DNA of 64,000 nt, taken from contig NZ_JAVIFT010000002.1 in assembly GCF_031157355.1 (NCBI RefSeq), positions 1,164,501 to 1,228,500 on the forward strand, read 5' to 3'. The notes beneath the pieces are model-generated. The model did not search any database, was not told the origin of the DNA, and worked only from the letters and a program-made list of their open reading frames with translations. Source of the DNA: Hyphomicrobium sp. LHD-15 (GTDB lineage: Bacteria; Pseudomonadota; Alphaproteobacteria; Rhizobiales; Hyphomicrobiaceae). Below, piece after piece: positions 34,318-42,513 of the stretch (position 1 is the first letter of the stretch; the number at the start of each line of letters is the position of its first letter). Position numbers and translations under genes: made by a program.

Positions 34318-36099
34318 ATGACGATTTTGCTCTTGCAGACGTTCCTGCTGATGCTGGGAGCCTTCCTGCTCGGCGCCTCGCTTGCCTGCTTTATCCGAAG
34401 GGGCTTCTCAGGGCATGCGGAAGAGCCCGCGGGCGTTGTGCTGGCGCCCGCCGCCGCTGCCGCAAGCGTGCCGGCCGCAGCTCCCAAAGCCGTCGACACC
34501 GACCGATTTGGCCGGGCGCTCGTCGGGGAGGCGGGATCGGGTGTGCCGCCCGTGTTCCAGGGACAGCCCGTCGTCGAGGTTCAGCCGCTGCCTCAAGCGC
34601 CGGCGCCGGTCGCCGAGCCGGCTCCGCCGGTTGTGGTGGTCGCGCCGATTGCGGAGACGCCGCCGTCCGAGCCCGAGCCTCTGCCGACACCGCCTCCGGG
34701 GCCGAGCTATACGGAACTTGCCGTTGCGGCCGCCGCTGCGGCGGCAGCAGCCGCTGCCGCCAAGGCTGAAGCCGAAGCCGTAGAAGCCGCTGCACGAGCT
34801 GAAGAAGAGGCTCTTGCCGCAGAAGCCGCGGCCAAGGCCGAGGAGGAAGCTGCCGCGGCAGAAGCTGCGCGGGCCGCCGAAGAGGCACAGGCCGTTGAGG
34901 AGGCTCGTGCGCTCGCTGAAGCCAAGGCGCTCGAAGAAGCACGGGCTCTGGAGCAGGCAAAGGCCGCCGCTGACGCGCTGGCCGCCGAGGAAGCCGCACG
35001 CGCCGCAGAGACGCAGGCTGCCGAAGAAGAAGCGGCACGCCTTGAAGCCGCTCGTCTTGCTGAAGCCGAGGCTGCGGCTGAAGAACTGGCCGCTGCCGAA
35101 GCCGCAGCAGCTGCTGCTGCAACAGTATCGGCCCCTGCACTTGCAGAAGCCGTGGACGATCTCACCCGCATCCGGGGCATCGACGGCGATCTCAAGGAGC
35201 GGCTGGTTCGCCTTGGCGTCGGCAGCTTTGCGGCGATTGCCGGCTGGAGCGCTGCTGACGTCAACCTGGTCAGCCAGACCCTCGGTTTCCAGGGCCGCAT
35301 CGAACAGGAAAACTGGATCGAGCAGGCGCAGATCCTAGCCAAGGGCGGTGACACTGATTATTCGCGCAAGCTCGGCGCCGAGACCGCGTCGGATGCTCCT
35401 GCGCCGGTCGATGGCGAGCGGCTGCACCGCGTGATTGGCATCGATCCGCAATCCGAAGCTATTCTTCGCGCGAACGGCGTGACGACGCTCACCCAGATCG
35501 CTGGGTGGTCGAAAGAAGATGTCGAGCGGTTCGAATGGCTGCTTGGCGTCGGAGGCCGCATTACGCGTGAAAACTGGGTTGAGCAGGCTCGTTTTCTGGC
35601 AGGCTTCGTAGCGGCCGCTGATGATGCTGCCGATGCTTTGCAGCGCTCGGTGCCGCAGGCGGTGGAGCCGGAGGCTGAGGCGCCGGCACTCGAAGAGCCA
35701 GTGGAGTTCGCCGCGTCCGCGGAGGCCGATCCGGTCGATGAGACGCTGGAAACTTCAAGCGTTCTCGATGCGCCTCGCAGCGACTATTCCGGCTTCCGGT
35801 CTGTACGGTCCGAAGCCTTGCGCGGCGACAGCGACCTCTTGATCGGCGGAGCCGGCGAGGTCGAGGATCTCAAGCGCATCCGCGGTATCGGCGTGTTGAT
35901 CGAGAAGAAGCTCAACTCGCTCGGTATCACCAGCTACGAGCAGGTCGCGAACTGGACGCTCTCGGATATCGATCGCATCAGCGAGCTTCTCGATTTCAAG
36001 GGTCGCATCGAGCGCGAGAACTGGATCGAACAGGCACGCATTCTGGCGTCCGGCGGGCAGACGGAGTTTTCACGGCGCGCTGATCGCGGCGAGGTTTGA
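34318..36099 (+). CDS. Membrane-anchored Ala/Glu-rich protein with three H3TH-like domains
   Basis: The start is ATG 34318, nine bases after AAAGGGAG; the earlier TTG and GTG codons are too close to that site. The 593-residue product has one N-terminal membrane helix (residues 2-24), a Pro-rich stretch, and an Ala/Glu-rich probable coiled coil (about 130-275). Three copies of a roughly 65-residue domain follow (about 278-345, 368-430, 514-582), each with an RIRGI-like start, a GV/GI-x-S/T turn and a shared end F.GRI.RENWIEQA. This motif is known from predicted flap-endonuclease-like H3TH domains, often fused to unrelated bacterial proteins. Whether it binds DNA is unknown; no nuclease active site is seen. 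Confidence 0.8.
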   Translation: MTILLLQTFLLMLGAFLLGASLACFIRRGFSGHAEEPAGVVLAPAAAAASVPAAAPKAVDTDRFGRALVGEAGSGVPPVFQGQPVVEVQPLPQAPAPVAEPAPPVVVVAPIAETPPSEPEPLPTPPPGPSYTELAVAAAAAAAAAAAAKAEAEAVEAAARAEEEALAAEAAAKAEEEAAAAEAARAAEEAQAVEEARALAEAKALEEARALEQAKAAADALAAEEAARAAETQAAEEEAARLEAARLAEAEAAAEELAAAEAAAAAAATVSAPALAEAVDDLTRIRGIDGDLKERLVRLGVGSFAAIAGWSAADVNLVSQTLGFQGRIEQENWIEQAQILAKGGDTDYSRKLGAETASDAPAPVDGERLHRVIGIDPQSEAILRANGVTTLTQIAGWSKEDVERFEWLLGVGGRITRENWVEQARFLAGFVAAADDAADALQRSVPQAVEPEAEAPALEEPVEFAASAEADPVDETLETSSVLDAPRSDYSGFRSVRSEALRGDSDLLIGGAGEVEDLKRIRGIGVLIEKKLNSLGITSYEQVANWTLSDIDRISELLDFKGRIERENWIEQARILASGGQTEFSRRADRGEV

Positions 36100-36133
36100 C
36101 GCGACGTTCTGCTGCGTTCGTGCGGAGTTTTTG

Positions 36134-36916
36134 CTACAGCTTCCAGCCGGAATGGATGGCGGCGATGCCGCCCGTGAGATTGCGATAGGAGACTCGCTCG
36201 AAACCGGCTTCGCGGATCATACCGGCGAAGGTTTCCTGGTTCGGAAAGCGGCGGATGCTTTCAACCAGGTAGCGGTAGGGGTCGGCCGATCCCGCGGTCA
36301 ACTCGCCCAATCGCGGGATGACCTCGAACGAGTGGAAGTCGTAGAGGCGGTCCAAGAGCGGAACCTGGCACTCGGAGAATTCGAGGCAGAGAAAGCGGCC
36401 GCCGATCTTCAGCACGCGATGGGCTTCACGCAGCGCGGCATCGATATGGGTGACGTTGCGGATGCCGAAAGCGATCGTGTAGGCGTCGAAGGTACGATCC
36501 GGGAAGGGAAGCGCCTCGGCGTTGCCCTGGGCCAGGCTGATGCGCGACGCCAATCCCTTCGCGGCCACTTTGGTGCGGCCCTCTTCAAGCATCTCGGGGC
36601 TGATGTCCGACAGCACGGCGGTGGCGTTCGGTCCCGAGTTCTCGGCGTAGCGGATCGAGATGTCGCCCGTGCCGCCGGCGACGTCGAGGAGCTTGAACGG
36701 CTGCTGCCCCTTAGGCGCGCCGATCATCGAGACGAACTCCATCTTCCAGAGACGATGCAGCCCGCCGGACATCAGATCGTTCATCAGGTCGTAGCGGGAG
36801 GCGACCGACGAGAAGACCTGGTTGACGAGGCCTTGGCGGTCGCTCTCGCGGACGGCGCGGAAGCCGAAGCTCGTGGTGTTTTCGGCGCCGGGCGGCGTGT
36901 TGGGTTCGTTCGACAT
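36134..36916 (-). CDS. ubiE: Ubiquinone/menaquinone biosynthesis C-methyltransferase
   Basis: UbiE methylates the benzoquinol ring in ubiquinone synthesis using SAM. The 260-residue protein has the family motifs [30 protein letters not shown] (SAM site), [29 protein letters not shown] and [15 protein letters not shown]. Length is normal. It converges with the H3TH stalk gene. In an alphaproteobacterium ubiquinone is the likely product. Confidence 0.97.
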   Translation of the reverse strand: MSNEPNTPPGAENTTSFGFRAVRESDRQGLVNQVFSSVASRYDLMNDLMSGGLHRLWKMEFVSMIGAPKGQQPFKLLDVAGGTGDISIRYAENSGPNATAVLSDISPEMLEEGRTKVAAKGLASRISLAQGNAEALPFPDRTFDAYTIAFGIRNVTHIDAALREAHRVLKIGGRFLCLEFSECQVPLLDRLYDFHSFEVIPRLGELTAGSADPYRYLVESIRRFPNQETFAGMIREAGFERVSYRNLTGGIAAIHSGWKL

Positions 36917-37033
36917 ATGGGGTCCGTGAATTGAGAGGGCGACCTTAGCCGCAATGAGGGGGCGGCGCCAAGGTTTCCCGGAAAATCGTTAGCTATCGAG
37001 GGCTTGTGGGCACCCCCGCTTTCCGGAAGCACT

Positions 37034-38059
37034 CTAGGCGCCGGCAAGCAGAGCGTGCGGGGCCTTGGTAGCGAGATAGCCGGCTACGGCCTCGGCCAGC
37101 ACGGGCGCCAGCAGGAAGCCATGGCGATAGGCGCCGTTGACCAGGATCTTCCGGCCGCCGTCCCGGATTTCGGCGTGGGGCATGTTGTCGGGGAAGGCGG
37201 GGCGGATGCCGGCGCCGGTCTCGACGATCTCGGCTTCGCCGAATGCCGGATGCAGCGCGTAGGCCGTTCCCAGCAACTCCAGGGCCGAGCGTACCGTAAC
37301 CGGGCCCACGTCCTCGCTTTCGATGACGGTTGCGCCGACGAGGTACAGGCCTTCGCCCCATGGCACCACGTAGAGGGGATGGCGCGGGTGGAGCAGACGC
37401 ACGGGGCGCGCCAGATGGATTTCGTCGCTCCTGATCAGAAGCCGCTCGCCGCGGACGCCGCGAAGCGTCGCGAGCTCGTCGGACGCGGCGATACCCCGGC
37501 AATCGATCACGATGCCGGATGTCTCGGCGGCCTTCCATGTGGCGCCGAGTTCGATGAGCGCACCGGCGTTACGGGCGGCTTCGAGCAGGAAGGCGAGCGC
37601 ATGGGGCGTATTCATGTGCGCTTCGTCGGGGAAATAGAACGCCTGCGAGAAGCGCCCGCCGAGGTCAGGTTCGAGGCGTGCGACACCTTCGGCATCGAGC
37701 GTCTCAGGCGGGCTGGTGGCGCGTTCGAAGCGGGACAGTTCGGCTTGGTCGCGCGGGGCGGCGACGACGAGGCTGCCGGCATTGACGAGGTGCGGATAGA
37801 CGGCGCGCCAGAGGGCCAACCCGTGCGGGCCGAGCGTGCGCAGCTCAGGCGCGGTTTCGCTTTCACAGCCGGGCGCGAGCATGGCACCCGCATGCCGGCT
37901 GGCGCTTTCTGCAAATGGGTTCGTGCTTCTTTCGACGAGCCGCACGCGGTGGCCCTGGCGTGCCAGCGTCAGCGCTTGCCATAGGCCCATGATGCCCGCG
38001 CCGACGACCGTGATCGTCAATGGCTTGCCGGTCGTGGGCGGCTTTCCTTCAATCCCCAA
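37034..38059 (-). CDS. FAD-dependent amine oxidase, ThiO/DAO-like
   Basis: The protein starts ITVVGAGIMGLWQALTLARQGHRVRLVE (FAD site) and ends with a GAYRHGFLLAPVLAE segment that is typical of ThiO/D-amino-acid oxidase-type enzymes, which oxidise glycine or similar amines. I place the start at TTG 38059: AGGAG lies six bases upstream. This gives 341 residues and an 11-base overlap with the upstream gamma-glutamyltransferase stop. A longer ATG start at 38107 is less likely. No thiG or thiS lies nearby, so thiamine function is unproven. Confidence 0.78.
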   Translation of the reverse strand: MGIEGKPPTTGKPLTITVVGAGIMGLWQALTLARQGHRVRLVERSTNPFAESASRHAGAMLAPGCESETAPELRTLGPHGLALWRAVYPHLVNAGSLVVAAPRDQAELSRFERATSPPETLDAEGVARLEPDLGGRFSQAFYFPDEAHMNTPHALAFLLEAARNAGALIELGATWKAAETSGIVIDCRGIAASDELATLRGVRGERLLIRSDEIHLARPVRLLHPRHPLYVVPWGEGLYLVGATVIESEDVGPVTVRSALELLGTAYALHPAFGEAEIVETGAGIRPAFPDNMPHAEIRDGGRKILVNGAYRHGFLLAPVLAEAVAGYLATKAPHALLAGA

Positions 38060-39893
38060 GTGCAACTCCTTCGCGGCGCGGATCGGCACCGCCCTCGAGC
38101 ACACCATTGCGCCGGACGATGGCGTGCAAACCGGAATTCATAAGGTCGGGCGAGATCCGGTGACCATAGCTTCTCAACTGCAGTGCGCGCCAGATGGTCG
38201 ACCAGCCGTACTCCAGTTCCACGGTGTTGCCGGAGCTGCCGAAATTCGGGAGGTCGATGGCCGCCTGCGCGTCGAGCTTCCAGTCGATCAGGCCGACCAG
38301 CGACTTCATGACGAACAGGATGATGCGGCCGCCGCCGGGCGAGCCGAGGGTGGCAAACACATCGCCTTTCTCGTCGAACACGATGGTGGGCGCCATCGTG
38401 CTGCGTGGGCGTTTGCCGCCTTCGACGCGGTTGGCGATCGGGCGGCCAGTGTCGTCTTCATAGCGGAAGGAGAAATCGGTCAGCTGGTTGTTGAGCAGAA
38501 AGCCGTTGGCGAACACACCCGATCCGAAGGCGCCTTCGATCGTGGTGGTAAGCGAAACGGTGTTGCCGTCGGCGTCGATGACCGACAGGTGGCTGGTTCC
38601 GATGTTCTCTTGCGTGGCATCGATGCCGAATGCGCGCTTGTCGGCATCGGGCGGCAGGCCCGGCTCGGCTTGGGCCATGGCTTTGGCGGGATCGATCAGC
38701 GCACTACGGGTCGCGATGTAGGCCGGGTCGAGCAGACCTTTCGGCACGGGGACGAAATCGGGATCGGCGAGGTAGCGATCGCGATCGGCGTAGGCGAGGC
38801 GCTCGGCTTCGACGATGAGATGTAACGCCTGCGTGCGCGTGGCGTCCTCGGGGCGAGAGCCGAGATCGAAAGGCTCCACGATTTTCAATGCTTGTGCGAC
38901 GGCGACGCTGCCGGACGAGGGCGGCGACATTCCGCAAACGCGGTGGGCGCGATAGACGACGCAGATCGGATCGCGCTCGACCACTTTGTAACCGGCGAGA
39001 TCGTCAAGGGTGAGATCGCCCGGCGCATTGGGTGCGCCCTTGGCGGCGGCGATGATGCCCTCTGCGATCGGGCCTGAATAGAACGCGCCGGCGCCGCCTT
39101 TCGCGATCGCTTCGAGGGTAGTGGCGTAGGCCGGGCTTTTCAGGAGGTGGCCGATCGGGAGCGCGCTGCCGGTGCTATCGAAGAAGTGGCGGCGGGCGGC
39201 GGGGGCGAAGCTTTCGGGGCCGAACCAGCGCAGCAGGAAATAGAGGCGGTTCGAGATTTGGAAACCGTCGTGGGCGAGTTTCAGAGCGGGCTCGAACAGA
39301 CGCGCCCAGGGCAGCTTGCCATGTCGCTGATGGGCGTGCTCGAGCAGACGGACGAGGCCTGGTGTGCCGATGCTGAGGCCGGAATGAACAGCCTCTCCAA
39401 AGCCGATCGGCTTGCCGGCTTTCAGGAAGCGATCGGGCTTTGCGGCGGCCGGCGCGGTCTCGCGGCCGTCGTAGGCCTTCAAGGCTTTTTGGGCCTCATC
39501 CCAGTGCAGAAGGAAAGCGCCGCCGCCGAGGCCGGACGATTGCGGCTCGACGAGGCCGAGAACCAATTGCGCGGCGATGGCGGCGTCGGTCGCGGAGCCG
39601 CCTTCACGCAGCATCGCACGGCCGGCTTCGGAGGCCAGCGGGTTCGCCGTCGAGATCATGTATTTCTTCGCGACGGCGAGGCTTTTGCCGGACAGCCCCG
39701 TATGGCCTTCGGGTTCGAGCTGCAGGCGCGGGGTGGCCGCCGGCTCGGCGCGTGCGGTGTGGACAGCCGGTGCAACGAGCAGAAGTGCGATTGCCGCGAT
39801 CGTCGTTCCAGCCGACAGTTTGCGGACGCCGATCCTGATGTCGATCATAGGGTGCCCTTGCAGCTTCGCGGCGTCATCGGCGGTCTCCGGCAT
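38049..39893 (-). CDS. ggt: Gamma-glutamyltransferase
   Basis: A periplasmic enzyme that hydrolyses or transfers the gamma-glutamyl group of glutathione and related peptides. The precursor self-cleaves before a threonine, seen here in ENIGTSHLSVID (about residue 430), giving large and small subunits. GLGGGAFLLHWD, GMSPPSSGSVAVAQ and the SPGGGRIILFVMKSLVGLIDW region are family-typical. A signal peptide follows an alternative start at ATG 39848 (MIDIRIG...), which looks better than ATG 39893, though both have purine-rich sequence upstream. It overlaps the downstream oxidase gene. Confidence 0.93.
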   Translation of the reverse strand: MPETADDAAKLQGHPMIDIRIGVRKLSAGTTIAAIALLLVAPAVHTARAEPAATPRLQLEPEGHTGLSGKSLAVAKKYMISTANPLASEAGRAMLREGGSATDAAIAAQLVLGLVEPQSSGLGGGAFLLHWDEAQKALKAYDGRETAPAAAKPDRFLKAGKPIGFGEAVHSGLSIGTPGLVRLLEHAHQRHGKLPWARLFEPALKLAHDGFQISNRLYFLLRWFGPESFAPAARRHFFDSTGSALPIGHLLKSPAYATTLEAIAKGGAGAFYSGPIAEGIIAAAKGAPNAPGDLTLDDLAGYKVVERDPICVVYRAHRVCGMSPPSSGSVAVAQALKIVEPFDLGSRPEDATRTQALHLIVEAERLAYADRDRYLADPDFVPVPKGLLDPAYIATRSALIDPAKAMAQAEPGLPPDADKRAFGIDATQENIGTSHLSVIDADGNTVSLTTTIEGAFGSGVFANGFLLNNQLTDFSFRYEDDTGRPIANRVEGGKRPRSTMAPTIVFDEKGDVFATLGSPGGGRIILFVMKSLVGLIDWKLDAQAAIDLPNFGSSGNTVELEYGWSTIWRALQLRSYGHRISPDLMNSGLHAIVRRNGVLEGGADPRREGVALGD

Positions 39894-40014
39894 CTTCGCC
39901 TGGCCTCTCCTTGTGGAGCCGAGCCGGGTCTACATGGTTTGGCGGCGTTGGCGATGCGTAGAGAGTGACTGTTGGAGACGCGAGTTCTCGATACCGTTCT
40001 ATAGGGGCGAACAC

Positions 40015-40467
40015 ATGCTTGGAAACCTCCGTATTCGCGTCAGTGCCGCGGCGCTTCTGTCCGGCGCCTTGCTCTGTGCGTTCGCGATCGGGAAGGAGAC
40101 CGTCGCGCGCGAACCTCCGAGCCCGGCGGCGCCGCTACTCCGAACCGGCACGACCGTCGTCGGTGAGCCCGTCGTCTATCCGACAGGGGCGCCGGCGCAA
40201 GTCACGGCGGCCGTGGTTTCGCTCGCGCCCGGAGAGGAGACCGGGTGGCACACGCACGGCATGCCGGTGGTCGGTTACATGATCGAGGGCGAGCTCACCG
40301 TCGACTACGGCGAGAAGGGGCAACGGGTGTACCGCGCGGGTGAAGCGCTGATGGAAGCCATCGCGGTGGCGCACAACGGGCGGAACACCGGAAGTGGGCC
40401 GGTGCGAATTTTGGCCGTCTTCATCGGGGCCGAAGGGCTGACGCCGACCCACCCGGTGGCGCGCTAG
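40015..40467 (+). CDS. Exported cupin-domain protein
   Basis: ATG 40015, preceded by AGGGGCGA, gives 150 residues with an N-terminal signal peptide (residues 1-31). One cupin barrel follows: GEETGWHTHGMPVVGYMIEGELTVDYG (metal-binding histidines), then AIAVAHNGRNTGSGPVRILAVF. The frame extends far upstream antisense to ggt, but that part is not credible. Small exported cupins have varied roles; none can be assigned. It is followed by an inverted repeat whose T-run faces the other strand. Confidence 0.82.
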   Translation: MLGNLRIRVSAAALLSGALLCAFAIGKETVAREPPSPAAPLLRTGTTVVGEPVVYPTGAPAQVTAAVVSLAPGEETGWHTHGMPVVGYMIEGELTVDYGEKGQRVYRAGEALMEAIAVAHNGRNTGSGPVRILAVFIGAEGLTPTHPVAR

Positions 40468-40479
40468 CGTGAGCGGATA

Positions 40480-40517
40480 AAAAGACGGCCGGAATGGCGG
40501 GGGCACCATTCCGGCCG
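40480..40517 (-). terminator. Hairpin with T-run on the minus strand
   Basis: CGGCCGGAATGG (40486-40497) pairs perfectly with CCATTCCGGCCG (40506-40517) around an eight-base loop. Reading the minus strand, the stem is followed by TCTTTTTATCC, the layout of a rho-independent terminator for leftward transcription. On the plus strand no T-run follows, although it could still mark the end of the cupin transcript. Confidence 0.6.
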
Positions 40518-40900
40518 CTGGGCCAGTCCATACTCTTGAGCGTGCTCCACGGCACGGAACACGCTCGACGCATCACGAACGCGGCTGGCGCCACAAGATC
40601 GTCGGTACGGGGGACGCACGGTTACTCGTCGGGGGACGTACTCACGCGATACACACTTAGGTATATGTACGAGATCTGCGAGCTGAGGGGGCCCGAGACC
40701 TTACGCGACGCAACCAACGCAACACCACTTTAGGTTACGCATACACCCCGAAACGCAACGCGGGGTTAGGCAACTTCTGGAGCGGCCGGCCTAAAACGCT
40801 TCACTGTGTTGGCCGTTACGCGACACGCGCTCCGGAGCAGCCGAACCGGTCGGCACGCGCTCACGGATACTTTTATGCCGGACGATAATGTTCTTTTTTT
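40480..40900 (-). ncRNA. Candidate minus-strand non-coding RNA
   Basis: Inferred only from a possible -35 element (TTGACA at 40929-40924, minus strand) and the minus-oriented terminator at 40517-40480, with no credible protein between them. The -10 element is weak. Searching by eye I do not recognise RNase P, tmRNA, 6S or SRP signatures. Boundaries are approximate. Confidence 0.25.
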
Positions 40901-41193
40901 GTTCTCGTTTTTTTCCGGCTATTTGTCAACCGGTGGGCGAACCCGTTGCTCACGCAAGCGTCGGGATTGCCTCACAAATCGGCATGCGTTGCGATATGGC
41001 ATCGGTCGAGTGGCAAGTGGGCCGAAAATGATGGAACATGACTAGAGTGTGACCGTCCTGCTCTCCCGCCAATTTTACGAGTGGTTTATACGGGGACTTC
41101 ATGAAACTGGCGCAGGATGCCAGCGATGCGGCGGAGCCTTTTCGAGGGAACCGGTTCCGTTACTTGCGGCTTATGACAGCGGGAGTTTGGTAG

Positions 41194-42213
41194 ATGGTGT
41201 TGAAGGCAAAGGTCGGTGGAGTTCTGGCAGCAGTGGCCGCGGCGGCTGTGCTGACGGCTATCCCTGGCGCGGCCAACGCTCAGGGGTTGATCGAATTCCT
41301 CTGGGGGGGCGAGCCTGAATACGGTGGCGGCAAGCGCCAAATCGTAAGCTTCAACCCGCAGTACAAGGCTGGCCAGATCATCGTCAGCTTCGGTGATCGC
41401 CGCCTCTATCACATCACCAAAGACGGCCAGGCGATGAGCTATCCGATCGCGATCCCGCGTGAGCAGAGCCGTTGGCAGGGCACGACCACCGTCTCGATGA
41501 AGCGCGAGAACCCGGATTGGCGTCCGACCCCGGAGATGCTGCGCGAAAATCCCAAGCTTCCGAGCTGGGTTCCCGGCGGCCATCCGATGAACCCGCTTGG
41601 CGTGCGCGCGCTCTATCTCGGATCGAGCACCTATCGTATTCACGGCACTGACGCGCCCTGGACCATCGGCCAGAACGTCTCGAAGGGCTGCATCCGCATG
41701 TTCAACGAGGACGTGATCGATCTTTACCCGAAGGTGCCGACGGGTACGAAGGTCGTCGTGACCTGGGAACGCTTCAAGACGGACACGATCGCTTCGGTGG
41801 ATAGCGCGCCTGCGCCTGGATCTGACGCGAATTATCCGTCGTCGGGATCTTCGACGGCATCGCAGAGCGCCGCTTCGGCTGGAAGCAATTCGAACAAGGT
41901 TGTCGGCAAGACGCGCTCGGTTGCCTCCGCTCCGAAGGCTGGGTTCTTCATCGCTTCGGATAGCGAGCCGGCCGCTAACGAGAAGGCCGCGAGCCAGACG
42001 GCTTCGGACGAGCCGGCCGCGAGCGAGACGGTCAGTGCGATCGAAGCCGACGAAGGCTTGACGCAGGAAGAGGGCGCGACCGTCTACAAGCGCAATCCTG
42101 ACGGCACGTACTCGCAGCAGGAATCGAATGCGGTCTCGGTCGAGGAAGAGCCCAAGAAGGTGACTCGCCTCAACGCCCGCAAGATTTCTCAGCAGGCGAA
42201 CTCGGTGCAGTAG
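41194..42213 (+). CDS. L,D-transpeptidase (YkuD family)
   Basis: A periplasmic cross-linking enzyme for peptidoglycan or for attaching outer-membrane proteins. The 339-residue protein has a signal peptide (about residues 1-31) and a YkuD domain with IVSFGDRRLYHI, SMKRENPDWRPTPEML, YRIHGTDAPWTIG (H150) and the catalytic NVSKGCIRMFNEDV (C166). A Ser/Ala/Glu-rich C-terminal tail of about 140 residues is probably disordered. Such enzymes are numerous in Hyphomicrobiales, where 3-3 links are abundant. A good terminator follows. Confidence 0.95.
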   Translation: MVLKAKVGGVLAAVAAAAVLTAIPGAANAQGLIEFLWGGEPEYGGGKRQIVSFNPQYKAGQIIVSFGDRRLYHITKDGQAMSYPIAIPREQSRWQGTTTVSMKRENPDWRPTPEMLRENPKLPSWVPGGHPMNPLGVRALYLGSSTYRIHGTDAPWTIGQNVSKGCIRMFNEDVIDLYPKVPTGTKVVVTWERFKTDTIASVDSAPAPGSDANYPSSGSSTASQSAASAGSNSNKVVGKTRSVASAPKAGFFIASDSEPAANEKAASQTASDEPAASETVSAIEADEGLTQEEGATVYKRNPDGTYSQQESNAVSVEEEPKKVTRLNARKISQQANSVQ

Positions 42214-42249
42214 TTTTTCGAGGCGGGAAGCTTCGGAGGCTGAATTTTG

Positions 42250-42286
42250 GAGGCGGTCCAACGCAGTTGGGCCGCCTCTTTCGTTT
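42250..42286 (+). terminator. Rho-independent terminator of the L,D-transpeptidase gene
   Basis: GAGGCGGTCCAA (42250-42261) pairs with TTGGGCCGCCTC (42267-42278), one G-T pair, loop CGCAG, followed by TTTCGTTT. It begins 37 bases after the stop codon. Confidence 0.85.
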
Positions 42287-42396
42287 GGGCGCTCGCTCCG
42301 TTTTTGGGGCTTGGCGAGGCCTGGGTTCGCTGCCGGCGGGGCGCGTTCTTAGAGCGTGATTGCTTATCTTTGAAATCGCAACCCCGTTCTCGTCTC

Positions 42397-42508
42397 TTGA
42401 TGAGACCGATGATTCACGCTTCAGGGCATTTTCTGCCCTGCCGATTCACGCCGCGCCCGATAAGGGCCGCGACGATGGGACCGCGTGGTCTGAAGCGATC
42501 ATGGTCTA
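42397..42508. repeat. Palindromic intergenic repeat, copy A
   Basis: About 112 bases beginning TTGATGAGACCGATGATTC and ending TGAAGCGATCATGGTC. The ends form an imperfect inverted repeat. The inside carries a second GATTCACG block and a CGCGCCCGATA/GGGCCGCGACGAT segment. It matches 48606-48715 over nearly its full length with scattered differences. It resembles a REP/BIME-like or miniature mobile element. It encodes nothing. Confidence 0.8.
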
Positions 42509-42513
42509 GGACG

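Larger units (their letters stand above)
40468..41193. other. 0.73-kb gap without protein gene; possible minus-strand RNA
   Basis: No coding region is supported on either strand. There is a strong hairpin at its left end (40486-40517) with a T-run on the minus strand, and a TTGACA on the minus strand at 40929-40924. Together they could bound a transcript of roughly 400 bases. Several direct and inverted motifs (CTTAGGTATATGTAC at about 40655, CGGGG/CCCCG pairs) suggest structure. The part from 40990 on is probably the promoter of the L,D-transpeptidase. Confidence 0.5.
42214..42513. other. Gap holding a terminator and a palindromic repeat
   Basis: This 300-base gap contains the L,D-transpeptidase terminator (42250-42286) and copy A of a repeat element (42397-42508) that recurs near 48.6-48.8 kb. 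No gene is seen. Confidence 0.7.

Noticed and set aside
40520-40900. tmRNA, RNase P or SRP RNA in the gap
   Set aside because: I found no tag-like reading frame, no GAGGAAAGTCC-type RNase P core and no GGAAGGAAGC-type SRP loop on either strand.
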